The translations under genes were made by a program, and so were the position numbers. This document shows positions 36,302 to 48,100 of a stretch of DNA of 64,000 nt, piece by piece. Below the pieces are notes generated by a model, which was not told the DNA's origin, searched no databases, and saw nothing but the letters and a program-made list of their open reading frames with translations. How positions within the stretch are numbered: position 1 is the first letter of the stretch; each line of letters opens with the position of its first letter. This DNA comes from Moringa oleifera (taxonomy: Eukaryota; Streptophyta; Magnoliopsida; Brassicales; Moringaceae). The DNA lies in contig JAJFZO010000695.1 of assembly GCA_021397835.1 (NCBI GenBank), positions 1,429,501 to 1,493,500 of the forward strand, given 5' to 3'.

Positions 36302-37273
36302 ATGGCGTCCAAGCTTCTCCTCTGTCTTCTACTCTTCCTTTCCCTGCTCCCTCTCTTCTCATCTTTGCCTTCCGAGTCCCTTCTGGACGGCACAGAAGTC
36401 CTTTCAAATTCCGGCTTCCTCTCGATGGCCCTCACTCTCGGACTCCTCTCGGGGACCCTCTCCACATCGTCTCCATCTCTCACCATCTTTTCTCCTTATG
36501 ATGCTGCCTTCGCTCAATCGGGTCAGCCCACGATCCCTGTCCTCCAGTACCATTTCTCTTCTCTCTATTTCTCTCCCCAGTCCCTCAAATCCCTCGCCCG
36601 TGGGTCCAAGATCCTCACTCTACTCCCCGACCACTTCCTCATCGTCACCTCGTCGCCGACCGATGACCACATCTCAATCAACGGCGTCAAGATTAATGGG
36701 TCTCCCATATATGATGATGGATCCTTGATAATCTTTGGAGTTGATGACTTTTTCGATTTGGAATTTCGTGTTCCGCGGCCTAGCGATGGTCCCTTTGCTA
36801 AACCTGGGTGTCGTGCGGTAACTTCATCGGGTGGACATTCACTTGGTGTAGCTTCTGCGGTTCTGAGATCAAGAGGTTACTCGATTATGGCCTCGTTTCT
36901 TGATTTGCAGTTGGTAGGATTTATGGATAAGACTGAATTGACTCTGTTTGCTCCCATTGATGACGTGATAATCGGCTATGTGGGAAATTTCAGCGAGTAC
37001 TCATCGGTGTTTTTCGGGCATGTGGTGCCTTGCAGGATTATATGGAACGATCTGGTGAATTTCAATAGTGGGTCTACTTTAGCAACTTACAAGGAAGGGT
37101 TTAAAATCAATATCACGAGATCCGGTGATGTTATGATAATCAATGGAGCTCCTGTTACTTCCCCTGAACTGTATCATAGCGATTGGCTTGTTGTTCACGG
37201 CCTTGGACAAGAATCTTCATCTGATGTTCAGAGCAGCAGTAAGAAAATTCTTTCAGATTATGGAGAATTTTAG
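36302..37273 (+). CDS. Fasciclin-like (FLA-type) extracellular protein
   Basis: Intronless, 323 residues. Seen: a strongly hydrophobic signal peptide (1-21) and two FAS1-type units. The first spans about 31-155, with LTIFSPYDAAF (60-70) as the H1 box and the YH pair at 83-84. The second spans about 186-305, with LTLFAPIDD (214-222) and His240. N-glycosylation sequons occur at NFS (229) and NIT (270). Known for the family: FAS1 proteins are cell-surface or wall adhesion proteins, and many are arabinogalactan-decorated and GPI-anchored. Here Pro-rich AG motifs are sparse and the C-terminus (SSSKKILSDYGEF) is hydrophilic, so no GPI signal is present. That resembles the Arabidopsis FLA19-21 group as I remember it. 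The start is the first ATG and opens directly into the signal peptide. Confidence 0.88.
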   Translation: MASKLLLCLLLFLSLLPLFSSLPSESLLDGTEVLSNSGFLSMALTLGLLSGTLSTSSPSLTIFSPYDAAFAQSGQPTIPVLQYHFSSLYFSPQSLKSLARGSKILTLLPDHFLIVTSSPTDDHISINGVKINGSPIYDDGSLIIFGVDDFFDLEFRVPRPSDGPFAKPGCRAVTSSGGHSLGVASAVLRSRGYSIMASFLDLQLVGFMDKTELTLFAPIDDVIIGYVGNFSEYSSVFFGHVVPCRIIWNDLVNFNSGSTLATYKEGFKINITRSGDVMIINGAPVTSPELYHSDWLVVHGLGQESSSDVQSSSKKILSDYGEF

Positions 37274-39328
37274 GGTAGTGATGATCTGTTTCTCTGAAGT
37301 TTCTACTCTCTGGTAGAAATGTATGTGTAAATGAGTTTTGCAGTTAGCCATCATTTTCTGTTAACTAGATAACTGCATGATACTTGAGTTGTTGGGTTCG
37401 TGTATACAAAGGCCATCCTTTGTGGTGCGTCTGATGAAGCCCTAGGGAGCTCTTAACTCATTAGAATACATGTTATAATTTGTCTCTCCAATATGTTCTT
37501 TAGTGCTTTCCCCTATTGGAATGGCTCTACAGTTATAATTTCTGCATGATTTTTTCTAGAACTTGCTTATTTGTCAGTTCAGTGATCCATTAAAGTTCAG
37601 GATTCTGAGCTTAAAAGCAGAATTGTATTGATAAGGAAGGGGAAACTGTTGCCATGGCTTAAAGGACCTGAAATTGTGAAGTTTATCTAACCTAAACTCA
37701 GATCTTGCATCAATGTCTAATTTGCTGAGACAAGCTTATCTAAAGTGGTGACCTGACACATTTGCTGAGTGATTGAATGATGCGTCTCAAATCCATTTGT
37801 CCAGAGTTCTGAATATCAAAATTAGAATTACAGAGCAACTCATGATGGTGCAACTGATTTTTGAAGGAATTCTTACTGTTGTGGGTTGCTCCCACGAAAT
37901 TCATGGGCTACCTAGTTAATAGATCTATGGTATATAATGAATATGAAAAGCATGACGATGTGTAGGACATGCAGCACATCAATTACTAAGGTTAAATTTA
38001 CTGGAGAATAGATATAGGATAAGTTGATTTGCCTCGTCGTACAATACAATTTAGTAGTAATTTTAATATGAAAAGCAATTTATGGGAGATCCACATAGCT
38101 GGGGATCATACTCCTACCTAATACCCAGTTCTTCCCTGCATTTGGTTTACTTGATTGCACAAAGTTACTTTTATTATTTAGGAGCCTTCTGAGTTTAAAC
38201 ATTCTATGTCTCTGAACATTGCTTGACTCACTGTGGGAGGCCAAGCCCTGGAGAATAAGTTAATGAATGAATACTCACAAGAAAAGCCATTATATAAGAG
38301 TTGAATAAAGAAGCTTTCCTGTTTTGTAAGTATAGGATTTTTAGAACTGAAATAAACTGAGCGCACGAATTGATCTAAATTGTCCAGTTCGAGTTGATTG
38401 ATCTAACTCAACAGGTTTGTTTTAATTGGTCGTACAATTTTAATGATAACAGCTTTGGCAGGGTGTGATGCCTATGTTTCTCTTTCTCCTCCTCTTCAAG
38501 CAGTAACATTTTTACCTGAATCACCATAGAAAGATTACCGTGCATAAACTGCATTTCCAGGTGCTGCTAGATCAGGATCAATCCCACTTGTATTAACATT
38601 AGGAGCGAGTTTCATTGGGCCCAACAGAAGTTTTCCAACGATCACACTAAGAGTTTATGGATCTATTTTCATAGGTAATTAAAACCTAAAGATGGAAATG
38701 CTTTCCTAGTTTTGACAAAAGTGAATCTAATATTTTGGTTAGTGATTGTCTTCCATAAATATGAAATAATGATGAATAAGGGACCCGGTTGGATGTTCGG
38801 CAACTTGTAAATAAGAAGACTTATCAGACGAATGCCTTCTAAAATATGGAATGATGTTCAGATTAATTGTTATATTTATTACCTTCACTCTAAATAGAAC
38901 TTAAAAAAGGTTGGCATCACATCACCTTAAGCAACACATAAACTACTTACCAAGGGCTCTCTCTCAAAGGAGAGGAAAAGCTACCCCTCTTCTGCAGAAA
39001 GTGGCGCTTGTAACATATTGGCCTCGTGCTGCCGAGCTCAATAGACAAGGCCTTCCTTAGGGTTTCCAAATGTTTCTGATTTCTACTTTACAATATAGGA
39101 AAACAAAGAAAAATTACTAAAGACATCCAGCAAAGATCCACCAAAAAGGCTTTTTTCATTTTCACTATACATAGTAACAAAATACAACAGGCTATTGGAC
39201 TCCAACTCAAAATGGAGCTTCGCTCCAACTTGGTTTCTTCTCCTAATACTGCAGGGAACAGCAACACCTTCTAATATATGATCTATACTCCACTAGATGT
39301 GTTTGACAATGAGGCACCTTTGTCAATG
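37274..39328. other. Intergenic region between convergent genes
   Basis: It holds the 3' region of the fasciclin-like gene (plus) and of the five-span membrane gene (minus). No open frame has family character. I see no clear mobile element; moderate base composition suggests untranslated or ordinary spacer sequence. Confidence 0.5.
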
Positions 39329-42300
39329 TTACTCACCAGAAGTGTTTTTGTGGCCACTGCTGTCTTTTATTGGCAAGGATAGCTTTGCAGACACTTCCTC
39401 CCTTTGGGGGCGGTTTGCATACAATATCCAGAGAATAAGACACAGCAGCACTCCTACTGAGATCAGACCCAATCCTACATTTACTATCTTGAGATCGTGC
39501 TCTAATCTTGGACAGTAATTTGAGGTGATGTTTTGGAATGTGTCCCTAACAAAATTGCAGTCTTGGAGGCTAAGTAAAGGCGGTGCGTAATGCTCAAGAG
39601 CATAGCTCTCATTCACTGCAGTTACCAACTGTACGTATATTGCTGGTGTTACCCTGCCAGCAGTGATGCACACACCAGATGCTGACACCATGCACGTAAA
39701 GTTCTGCCAAACCTGAAACAACATGATCTAATTGAGTCAAGTTTAACTCGCACCAGACAATAGGGACAAACTAATGAGGTACCTATCATGAACGATTCAT
39801 CAAATGCATATCATTTCATTCACAAAGGCAAAGAAAGGAGGGTCCCCATCCCACCTAAGACCTATCAAATTAACTGAGGCTCAATTATCAAGAGTCCAAA
39901 TACCAAAAAAATAGATGGTTTAAGCCTCTTGTTAAACCAAATGCTTTCAAGGAAAGATTTTAAGCTTCACTAATATTTCAAATTCATATTTATGATCACA
40001 ATGCAACAAATCCGGTATGTCACAACTACTGACATATGGGTGAAAGTAAAATACATGGACATGCCACTACATAGGAGCCAAAAAAAACCCATGATCTGTA
40101 TAGGATGAATACTCCATGTATTGAATGCTTACCATAACTAGTACAAGAACAAGACACTTTGAACACAAGAACAACATGAGATGAGATGTAGCACTTCCTA
40201 TAGAGAAGGCTGAGGTTTAAGAAATCAGAAAGGGATTACTTTATGGTTAACAAGTGTTTTTTATGCAAGGAGTAAGAATAGTCGGTCAACTACATCCTGC
40301 GATGCAAATGGACCCGACAGATTGGGGAAGTTTCTTGACAGCATCAGGGTATAAGTGGGTGTTCTCTGGATCAGTGACGATAGAAAATGGCCAGGTCTTT
40401 GTATCCCAAAACAGAAGAGGAAGATTACCATGATGATTCATTCGCTTGATTTTTGAATGGCATGAGGGAATTTTAATGGGTGAAGAACCCTTATCTAATA
40501 TGTAGGGACAGATGGCTTAAGGTCTTTGCTTATCTTTTAGAAGATGTGGGACAAAAGAATATGAGGACTTTTGTAAGGACACAAACCCCTCATCTGCATT
40601 TGGGCATTAGATGGATTAAGGTCTTCAAGCTATGGGAGAGAGGAATTATTTTGTCAATGAGGTGGATTATGTGAAGTTTATAGAGATTCTAACCTCCAAA
40701 TAGCTAACCATATGTGCACATTGGAGGCACTCGCTTGGCACCATGTATATTTAATAAAACTACACATACATGTCTCCTTGTTTTTTAATAAAAAAAAAAA
40801 ACTAAGCAGAAAAACATAACATGGCATCAGGGTTGAAAACCAATCAGTTCTCCCAAGTCTGCCAGGCTTAAGAAACAATCAGTTTTTCCAAATGTATCAA
40901 CATATTAATATTATGACTTAGCAAATATTTGAATTGACTGTTTTACAGATATTAATATGACTTGATAAATATTTGAATTGATTGTCTTTTCTCCTCTAAT
41001 TTTTCTCAATCAGGAAAGAGGTTTAATGTTAAATCACGAAAAAATCAAGAACACTCAAGGAAGACGTAGAAATATCTAACTATAAAAGCATCCTATAAAT
41101 TGGAAGAAACAGACATACCGAAGAAGCATTTTCCATAGAAACCTCTTGAGGTCCACACTGGCGATCTCGTAGGTTTGAGTCAAATGGGTAACATAGAGGC
41201 AGCATTGAAGGCCCAGACTGATTGTAATAATGATATTCACCTTGCGATGGATTCGAGTTGGCATAGGAATATATAAATGTATTTACAACATTTACGAGAT
41301 CATTGATGACTTCTTTACTCTTCATGAGAGTCTGATTCGTTGTTCTCTGGTCAACGCATGGAAGAATACTGCTGAGAGCAGTTTCAGCATGAGGATGATC
41401 GACCCATTCATCCATGGCCATACAGGTGTCAGAAATTGCACTGAAATTCCAAAAGAGTATACATTATAGCAATTATCACAAGTTAGCTTAAAAGATGAAA
41501 AACATAATATTATCAAAGTTTCATATCGAAGTATTTTTGTTCTTTTGGTTGAGTAATGCCAATCAATTGATATTTCTTCTTCATCACCAGATGCTGAAAC
41601 AGAGGTAGATTTTGATTCATTTAGAAGGAATCTCAAAGTTAAAATAGAAGAGACAAAAATATGAAGATAGCCAATAACCTTGACAGCTCAAATAACGAGG
41701 ATGACATAAAGGTTTACCAAAGGCACTGACTTATAAAGGTTTAGCCAGAAAAAAAAAATTCTTCTTTTAGAAAAAAGAAACCACAGACTGCAGAACTGAC
41801 ACAAACTCCAGTGTTTCACTTAAATTAACCTTTTGAACTGCACGACAAGGGGTTTTGATTGTGTTGATGCATATTTTAAGATTTCATTTCAAGCAAACAA
41901 GCAAATAAAGAAGGAATGCTGGTTATCTTACTTGTTGAGAATCACAAAAACTCCACAAAGAATGAATGTAACTGCCACAAGCAACCATCCACTGACCACA
42001 AATCTGCAATTGTGTAAGTCTAGCATCAGACAAAAAAATCAAATAGCAGTATCATTGCTAGAAGTGGAAAGCACAAAGTATACACACAGAGAACTTACAT
42101 ATGAATTGCATGTTGGTGGCCCAGGATAGACAGTACTGCAAAAGATAAGCCAACAAGTTACAAACAGAGCAAAGGTCAAGTAAGCGAGAGAGTAAATAAA
42201 AGATAACGATGCAGAGGAAAATAAAAAAGACAGTTATGCTTACAAAGACCAAGCAGAGACAAGAGAAGCATCACAGCAGCAACAGTGATCAATGCTGATC

Positions 42301-45300
42301 GCCTAAAAACAAATTCAGAAGTGGCATATTACATCTTGAATCGCTATGCAAATTCTAAATAATGAGTTAATAATGCAAAGGTTCATGGCACATACACAGA
42401 GTCGAAAACTTTTCTTATTTTATTGGCATTTTCATTTGTTTTCTCTGTAAGTGTATCTGCTGCCTCATTCAGATCCATGTTCAACTTGTCAATTTCACTC
42501 AAAACATCAGAAGGAAGGAAAACTTGGGCCACATTGATAGTTTTGGCAAGGGATAGATACTCTGTCACATTTCTCAGGGTTTGCACAGTGTAATCAGACT
42601 GGTTTACCACATATTTCAGAGTTTCCAAAGCTTCACCATGGAACTGATCCTGCCCAACAGAAAGAAGAATACATCCAGTCCTGGATGAAAAATTTACGAG
42701 TTAGTAGGAACTCTGCTATCAAACAAATAACTTTTAAGAAAACAATAGAAATGACTGATCATGTGACAACTGTGATGGAAAAAAAAGGCACAAAAGCAGT
42801 ACCAAAATATTCAACAAGACGTTCCACTTAGGAAGTATACTTGACCGATTATCACTGCTAAGTTTCGCAGACAAGACATACTTTTGAATCACACAGATAA
42901 ATAATGCATAACCAGATGAATGGAAAAGGGAATGTCAGAAAACGAGATGCTTGACTTAGGCTGCAGAGGCAGATGATCTTATTTACTTGCAGATTGCTGC
43001 TCATGACTGGAGGCAGCTGATAAATAAATAAAGGTAAAGGGTCACCTGAGCTTCTCATGACACCATATCAGACAACTAATATATACTAGGAAATTGAGTA
43101 GATTTTACACAAACATGCTCAGATACAACCAAAGCTTGCAGCACAGCAGGGTTGGTATGACAGTGTTAGAAGTTGAATCTCATCAATATCAAAAGTTTAA
43201 GTGTGCATGCTTCATAAATATAATTTGAAACCTGAATAACATCAAAACCTTATGTAGTATTGAGCATAAACATTAAAAAGAAACTATATATAAATTACAT
43301 CTGCTGAGAGAAAAGAAAGAACGAAATATGAAGCTCAAAAAGAGGAAAAATATATAAAAATTTGGAATCATAGAGAAAGTTTAAGTTAAAATTATTACGA
43401 TGCAGCACAAGTGAAGACTATAAGCATTATGAGACAGATTCTTTGTGAATGATGTGATCCCTTGTCTTTGATGTTTATCCTCCAGCCACAAAAATTATAT
43501 ACAACAAGCACCAAGCCGAAAGAAACAAACCAAAGAAGAGCCAGAATGAAGCCAGCAGCACCTGTAAATCCAACAGACTACAGATAATGGTCAATACAAT
43601 GTCAACTAAATATAAAATATAGCTATAATGAGACGAAACAGTATTTAAATCCTTACAGTAAGAGAAAAGGAGCATAAGACAAAAGTTGACAATGATCTTA
43701 TCATTGTTACACCATGTATCATAAAACAATGAAATAAAAAATGTATATTAACATACCAAGCAACAAATTCTACTGTTCTCACACTCTATTTGATGTTTAA
43801 TTACATAGGAAGATATAAATACATTTTGCAGCCTGATTGTATATTTCACGAAGAACTTACACACCAGTAGATTTGTCTTCAAAATTAGTCTTAACTACCA
43901 TTGATGTAGGAGGCTGCAGGATTGTACACAAGTCCAGCTTCCATAAGATCCAACCAGTATTTGATGACAAGTTGAGAACTTATAGCATGAGCACCATGTT
44001 ACCACTCACTATAACATAATGTTCCACTGAAATGCATATGCTGGTTTGTGCAAATGACACATGACAAATTAGACACACACATGTACATGCCTTCCCTCAA
44101 TTAGAAATCTCCTTTCCTCTTAATACTACAATCCAGAAGAAAAAGCTTATATCTTATCAAATCAAATTAATGACCGAACAAACTCAGAAACATGGCATCC
44201 ATGTATTGTATTTCACTAATTCCTCCAATCATAATCAATTTGGATCTAACTTTCACACCCAGTAATTAAGCACCCATCCCGAGAATGATATTAAGAACTA
44301 TTAATCAAATTTCATATAATCAATGAGTAAGCAACCACAATGTGAAAAACAAAACAGAAGGACTTACAGCCCAGTAGTGGCGATTAGTTATATCCCAACC
44401 ACCGCGATAACGGCTAAAATGGCTAAGTATATCCGGCCTCTTTGTCCTGTTCGCGGCCAGCACAAGCGTGCCTTCAGGCCCATTATTTGAGGGTCCTGGT
44501 GCCAGTCCTGCCTCTGAGATTCCATTTTTCCATGACCCAAAATTTTGCTCTCCTGCATGTACAGCCTAAACTCAATAACAAAGTCGCCCAGAACATTGAA
44601 ACGCAGTTATCCCACTGACAACAGGCATTGGTAGAGCAGATTCCGATTAGCGAAAAAAAAGAAAAAAGAAAAAGAAAGAAACTTTTTTGTCGGCAGTACG
44701 CAGCATCCTTTGTGCATTAAAGCATCTACTGTTGACCATTTTAAGAATTATGCATCATTATTATTATAATAAAGAAATTAGATGGGAGAGGAAGACATGT
44801 AGGCTGCTAAGAAATATGAGGACTCATAAAAAACGATTCTGGAAGACATTATACAAAAAGAAAAAGAAAAAGAAAAGAAAAAAAGAAACAATACCGAAGC
44901 ATGCCTAATACTAACATTTCGGCTCCTTTCGAGCTAAAAATTTAGTTTCTTTCTTGAATCAAACCAAAACATCACCAATCACGTATCCACAATTCCAATT
45001 ATCTTCAGTTTTTCACCCCCTCTCTCCAACAACCAAGGAAAAGCAAGATCACAAAACCCACACATTACCAGCAGAAAACCAGAAACCCAGGAAACAAACA
45101 TCGAAAACAGAAAAAACCATCGACATCAAAACATCGAATATCCACACCAAAATCGAATTCTACATGCTTGATGACCAACCTAAAATAAATTTGATAGGGT
45201 CTCTGGTAGGCCCATATTGAGGCAGAGCTAGAGTCGCGCTCAAAGAACCGATTATAACGAGAAGCAAGAAAATAGACTCTGCAAAAAAACACAGGATCTT

Positions 45301-45303
45301 CAT
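39329..45303 (-). CDS. Five-span membrane protein, prominin/tweety-like topology
   Basis: Nine exons (minus): 45303-45180, 44552-44368, 43577-43399, 42680-42396, 42302-42244, 42135-42099, 42003-41932, 41440-41119, 39712-39329. They total 1647 nt, giving 548 residues; phases match at every junction. Seen: a signal peptide (1-27), an extracellular segment with GEQNFGSWKNGISEAGLAPG, span 1 (about 104-133), span 2 (143-172), ectodomain 1 with N-sequons (173-259), span 3 (261-283), span 4 (291-314), a Cys-rich ectodomain 2 (315-496; CMAMDEW.DHPHAETALS, CGPQEV, CITAGRVTP) and span 5 (497-520) with a short basic cytosolic tail. It belongs to a plant family annotated only as transmembrane protein (Arabidopsis At2g12400/At1g71110 group, from memory). 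The resemblance to animal prominin and tweety proteins is topological inference; function is unknown. Confidence 0.9.
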
Positions 45304-48100
45304 TTGCGGGCAACAATCTGCAAACAAAAACCTCACAGTAGACACAGCTAATCAAGCTTCAATCCATTCCAAGAATCAGCTCCTCACTCTCTAAAACCAA
45401 ATCCAGAGCAGTGCAAGAACATTATATGAGAGAGAGTATGGTAATGGTAGTGGCATTCGCTTTTTGCTTATCATTGTCATGGATCACAAAAGAAGGAAAA
45501 CAAAATGACAATTTACGATGGCCTTAGAAGGCTATAGGTAGGAGAGAGAAGCGGACAGAGTCACATGGGGAGAGGAAACTAAAAAGGCGGGTATGCTTAG
45601 CATAAGCTGTAGCTGAAGCTCCTCTCCCACCTCAGTGTGAGTAAATTGAGTGGATCAAGCAAAGCGCAAGTGTTATACACTACATCAGCAAAGGCACTTG
45701 GATCGTAAAGATCCTCCTTATTTTACCAGTGGTTTGTCGTTTTACTGCTTTTTCTTCCTCTGTCACTGTCATTTGACTGAATCAACCCTTGGCTTGGGAC
45801 TAAATGACAGATAAGTCCACCGTTATGATCACTTGACCAAAATGCCACTGTAAAATTCCCAAATTTGCCTGTTTCTTTGACCAACGAGGTGAAGTCCAAG
45901 CCCTTTAACGCGGAAGAAATTCACTGGTACCGAGTTACAGCTGAGTAGACCCAGTTTAATTCCGTCAATTGCCACCGCTTGGAGCTTACAGGAATGTTCA
46001 TAGAGGCGGATGACACCGACTCGGAACTCCTGGATTAGTGGGAACGCAAACGGCGCGACTTTATGGAAAGCCACGCCGTGATGTTTTACGTAACCGCACT
46101 CAACATTAGAAGAAGGCCAAAATATCGGACTATTCTAGTGTGGTAAGGTCCAGCGGAGCATCATGAACCAGAGGGTTTGTCAACACAAGGTAATCGAATG
46201 CGTCGATTGCTGGGCCCCAAAACCGGGTGGGATCCAATGGTCCCCACCGACTTTAGCGTATGCATGTTTCGTGTTTAGCAAGTAGAATCATCACACACAA
46301 GAAAAAGGACGAAAATCAAGGGAGCAGGAAAAAGTGGAAGGATTTTAGTAGCCACGTGACGAGGAACAATGGAAAGGGGCCCACCGGCGGCCCAATAGGT
46401 CTCTGAAATAATAGCGGTAGATCTGTGGGGCCCAACTGAAAGCCATGAAATGCAGTGATCTTTGCGCGCAATACCTAACCATTACCTTGGTGACCATCAC
46501 TTTCGCGTGCTGATTTCGGTCGGCCCTCACCGCTTTTATGATCGGACGGCTGATGTGTGTTATGAAGCCAAATCCATCTTTTCAGACGTAGGATCAGTGA
46601 TGGAAATATTATTTGTTTATAGGCAGTTAGTTTTTCCACATTTTCTAAGATCGTGACCTCACTTACATGCATTATTATGAAAATAAACTGCGGTGAAAAG
46701 AAAATAATATGTCTCCCATCATGGTATTGCCTTTGCTATATGGACACTTTATTATTTCACCACTTAATATATAAATTATTGATTTCTTATATATTAATGA
46801 AAAAATTATTAAAACATATTTTTAAAATAGATAATATTTTATAACATGATTTGAGAGGAAATCAATGTTATTTTATAAAAATATAAAAAAAATTGATATT
46901 GCAAGTCATTATATAAGATCCTGTTAAAAGAAAATAGGAAATGGGAATAAAGAATGGGCAATCAAGGAAGGTAGAGAACTCTCATGGTGCTAGCTTGGCT
47001 TACCCGTTATAAATAAGGTAGTTTGAAGTCCATATCAAGAATGTAATCTTAGAGTATACCTTTGGCTTTTACCCCTAAGCTAATTAATATTTGGGCAAGT
47101 CACGAGAAGATGAAGACAAACCGAAATGGTTAATTACATTAGACGGAGTGATGTATTTGATTATAAACGAGATTAGGTAACCATAAAGTAGTGTTTGGTA
47201 CGTAACGCAAATGGCACTGTTGGATGCAAACTTTTGCTAGCGAAGCAAAGCATATATAAAGAGATGATGAATTGGTTAGTTTCTTCATAAAAGACAACTC
47301 GAAAGAAAAGCTTGGTTTGGATATCTAATCGTATATTCTATAGTTTGCACATTAAATTAAGTGGGCATCACATGAGGAAGAGGAAGAGATTTACATTCAA
47401 TGAGTTAATGTTATCTTTAGGCATAATTAATGGGGTTATGTCATGTGTTTTGTATTTTCTTTTTGCCCAATTAGAAGTGAATCACACTAATTGATTCCCG
47501 CAATTTTTAAAAAATAAAATTGCATGAGATGTAATCCAAATGATATGTAATATATAGTGATCCTATCATTTGATAATTTTGATCAATCTATGGCACATTT
47601 AAACTTTTAATTCAAATCAAATTTTAATTTGAAAATGAAGCTATAAGTGAAAATAAAAATTAAAAAAAGCTTCTTAATTTTTTTTTGTTATTCAGAAATT
47701 ATCTTAAAAAGAACCCAAACCTTAAAAGATATAGTAGAATTGATAGATGCAATAAATTTTAAATTAAAAACAAGTTTAATACAATTATAATAAAAATTTT
47801 AATTATTATTTTCAAGTATAAGTTAAAGTACAAGAGAGCGTTAAATAAAAAAAAATCTGATTTTAATTTTTATTTCACAATATTAATAACACGTTATATG
47901 ATTATGAATTACAAATTTGTATGTGATATGAATCTCAAAGAATTAATCTATTTCTTCAAGCAAGATATAAAAAAGTCATGTGAATATTTAACAAAATTAA
48001 TGATCAAAATTTATTTATTTATTATATTGATATATTAAATTATTAAAAATTTAACATAGCCCCAATCAATACAAAATTTTCATTTATTTACTTCCAATAT
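45304..48100. other. Upstream region of the five-span gene and A+T-rich spacer
   Basis: The first few hundred bases hold the promoter and leader of the minus-strand membrane gene. From 45.8 to 46.6 kb the sequence has higher G+C and several short open frames on both strands, none matching a family. A CACGTG core sits at 46353-46358. From 46.7 kb the DNA becomes A+T-rich and featureless. Confidence 0.4.

Noticed and set aside
36177..36728. 183-codon Ser/Pro-rich plus-strand frame
   Set aside because: It is an alternative frame of the fasciclin-like gene, which explains the same DNA with a signal peptide and FAS1 motifs.
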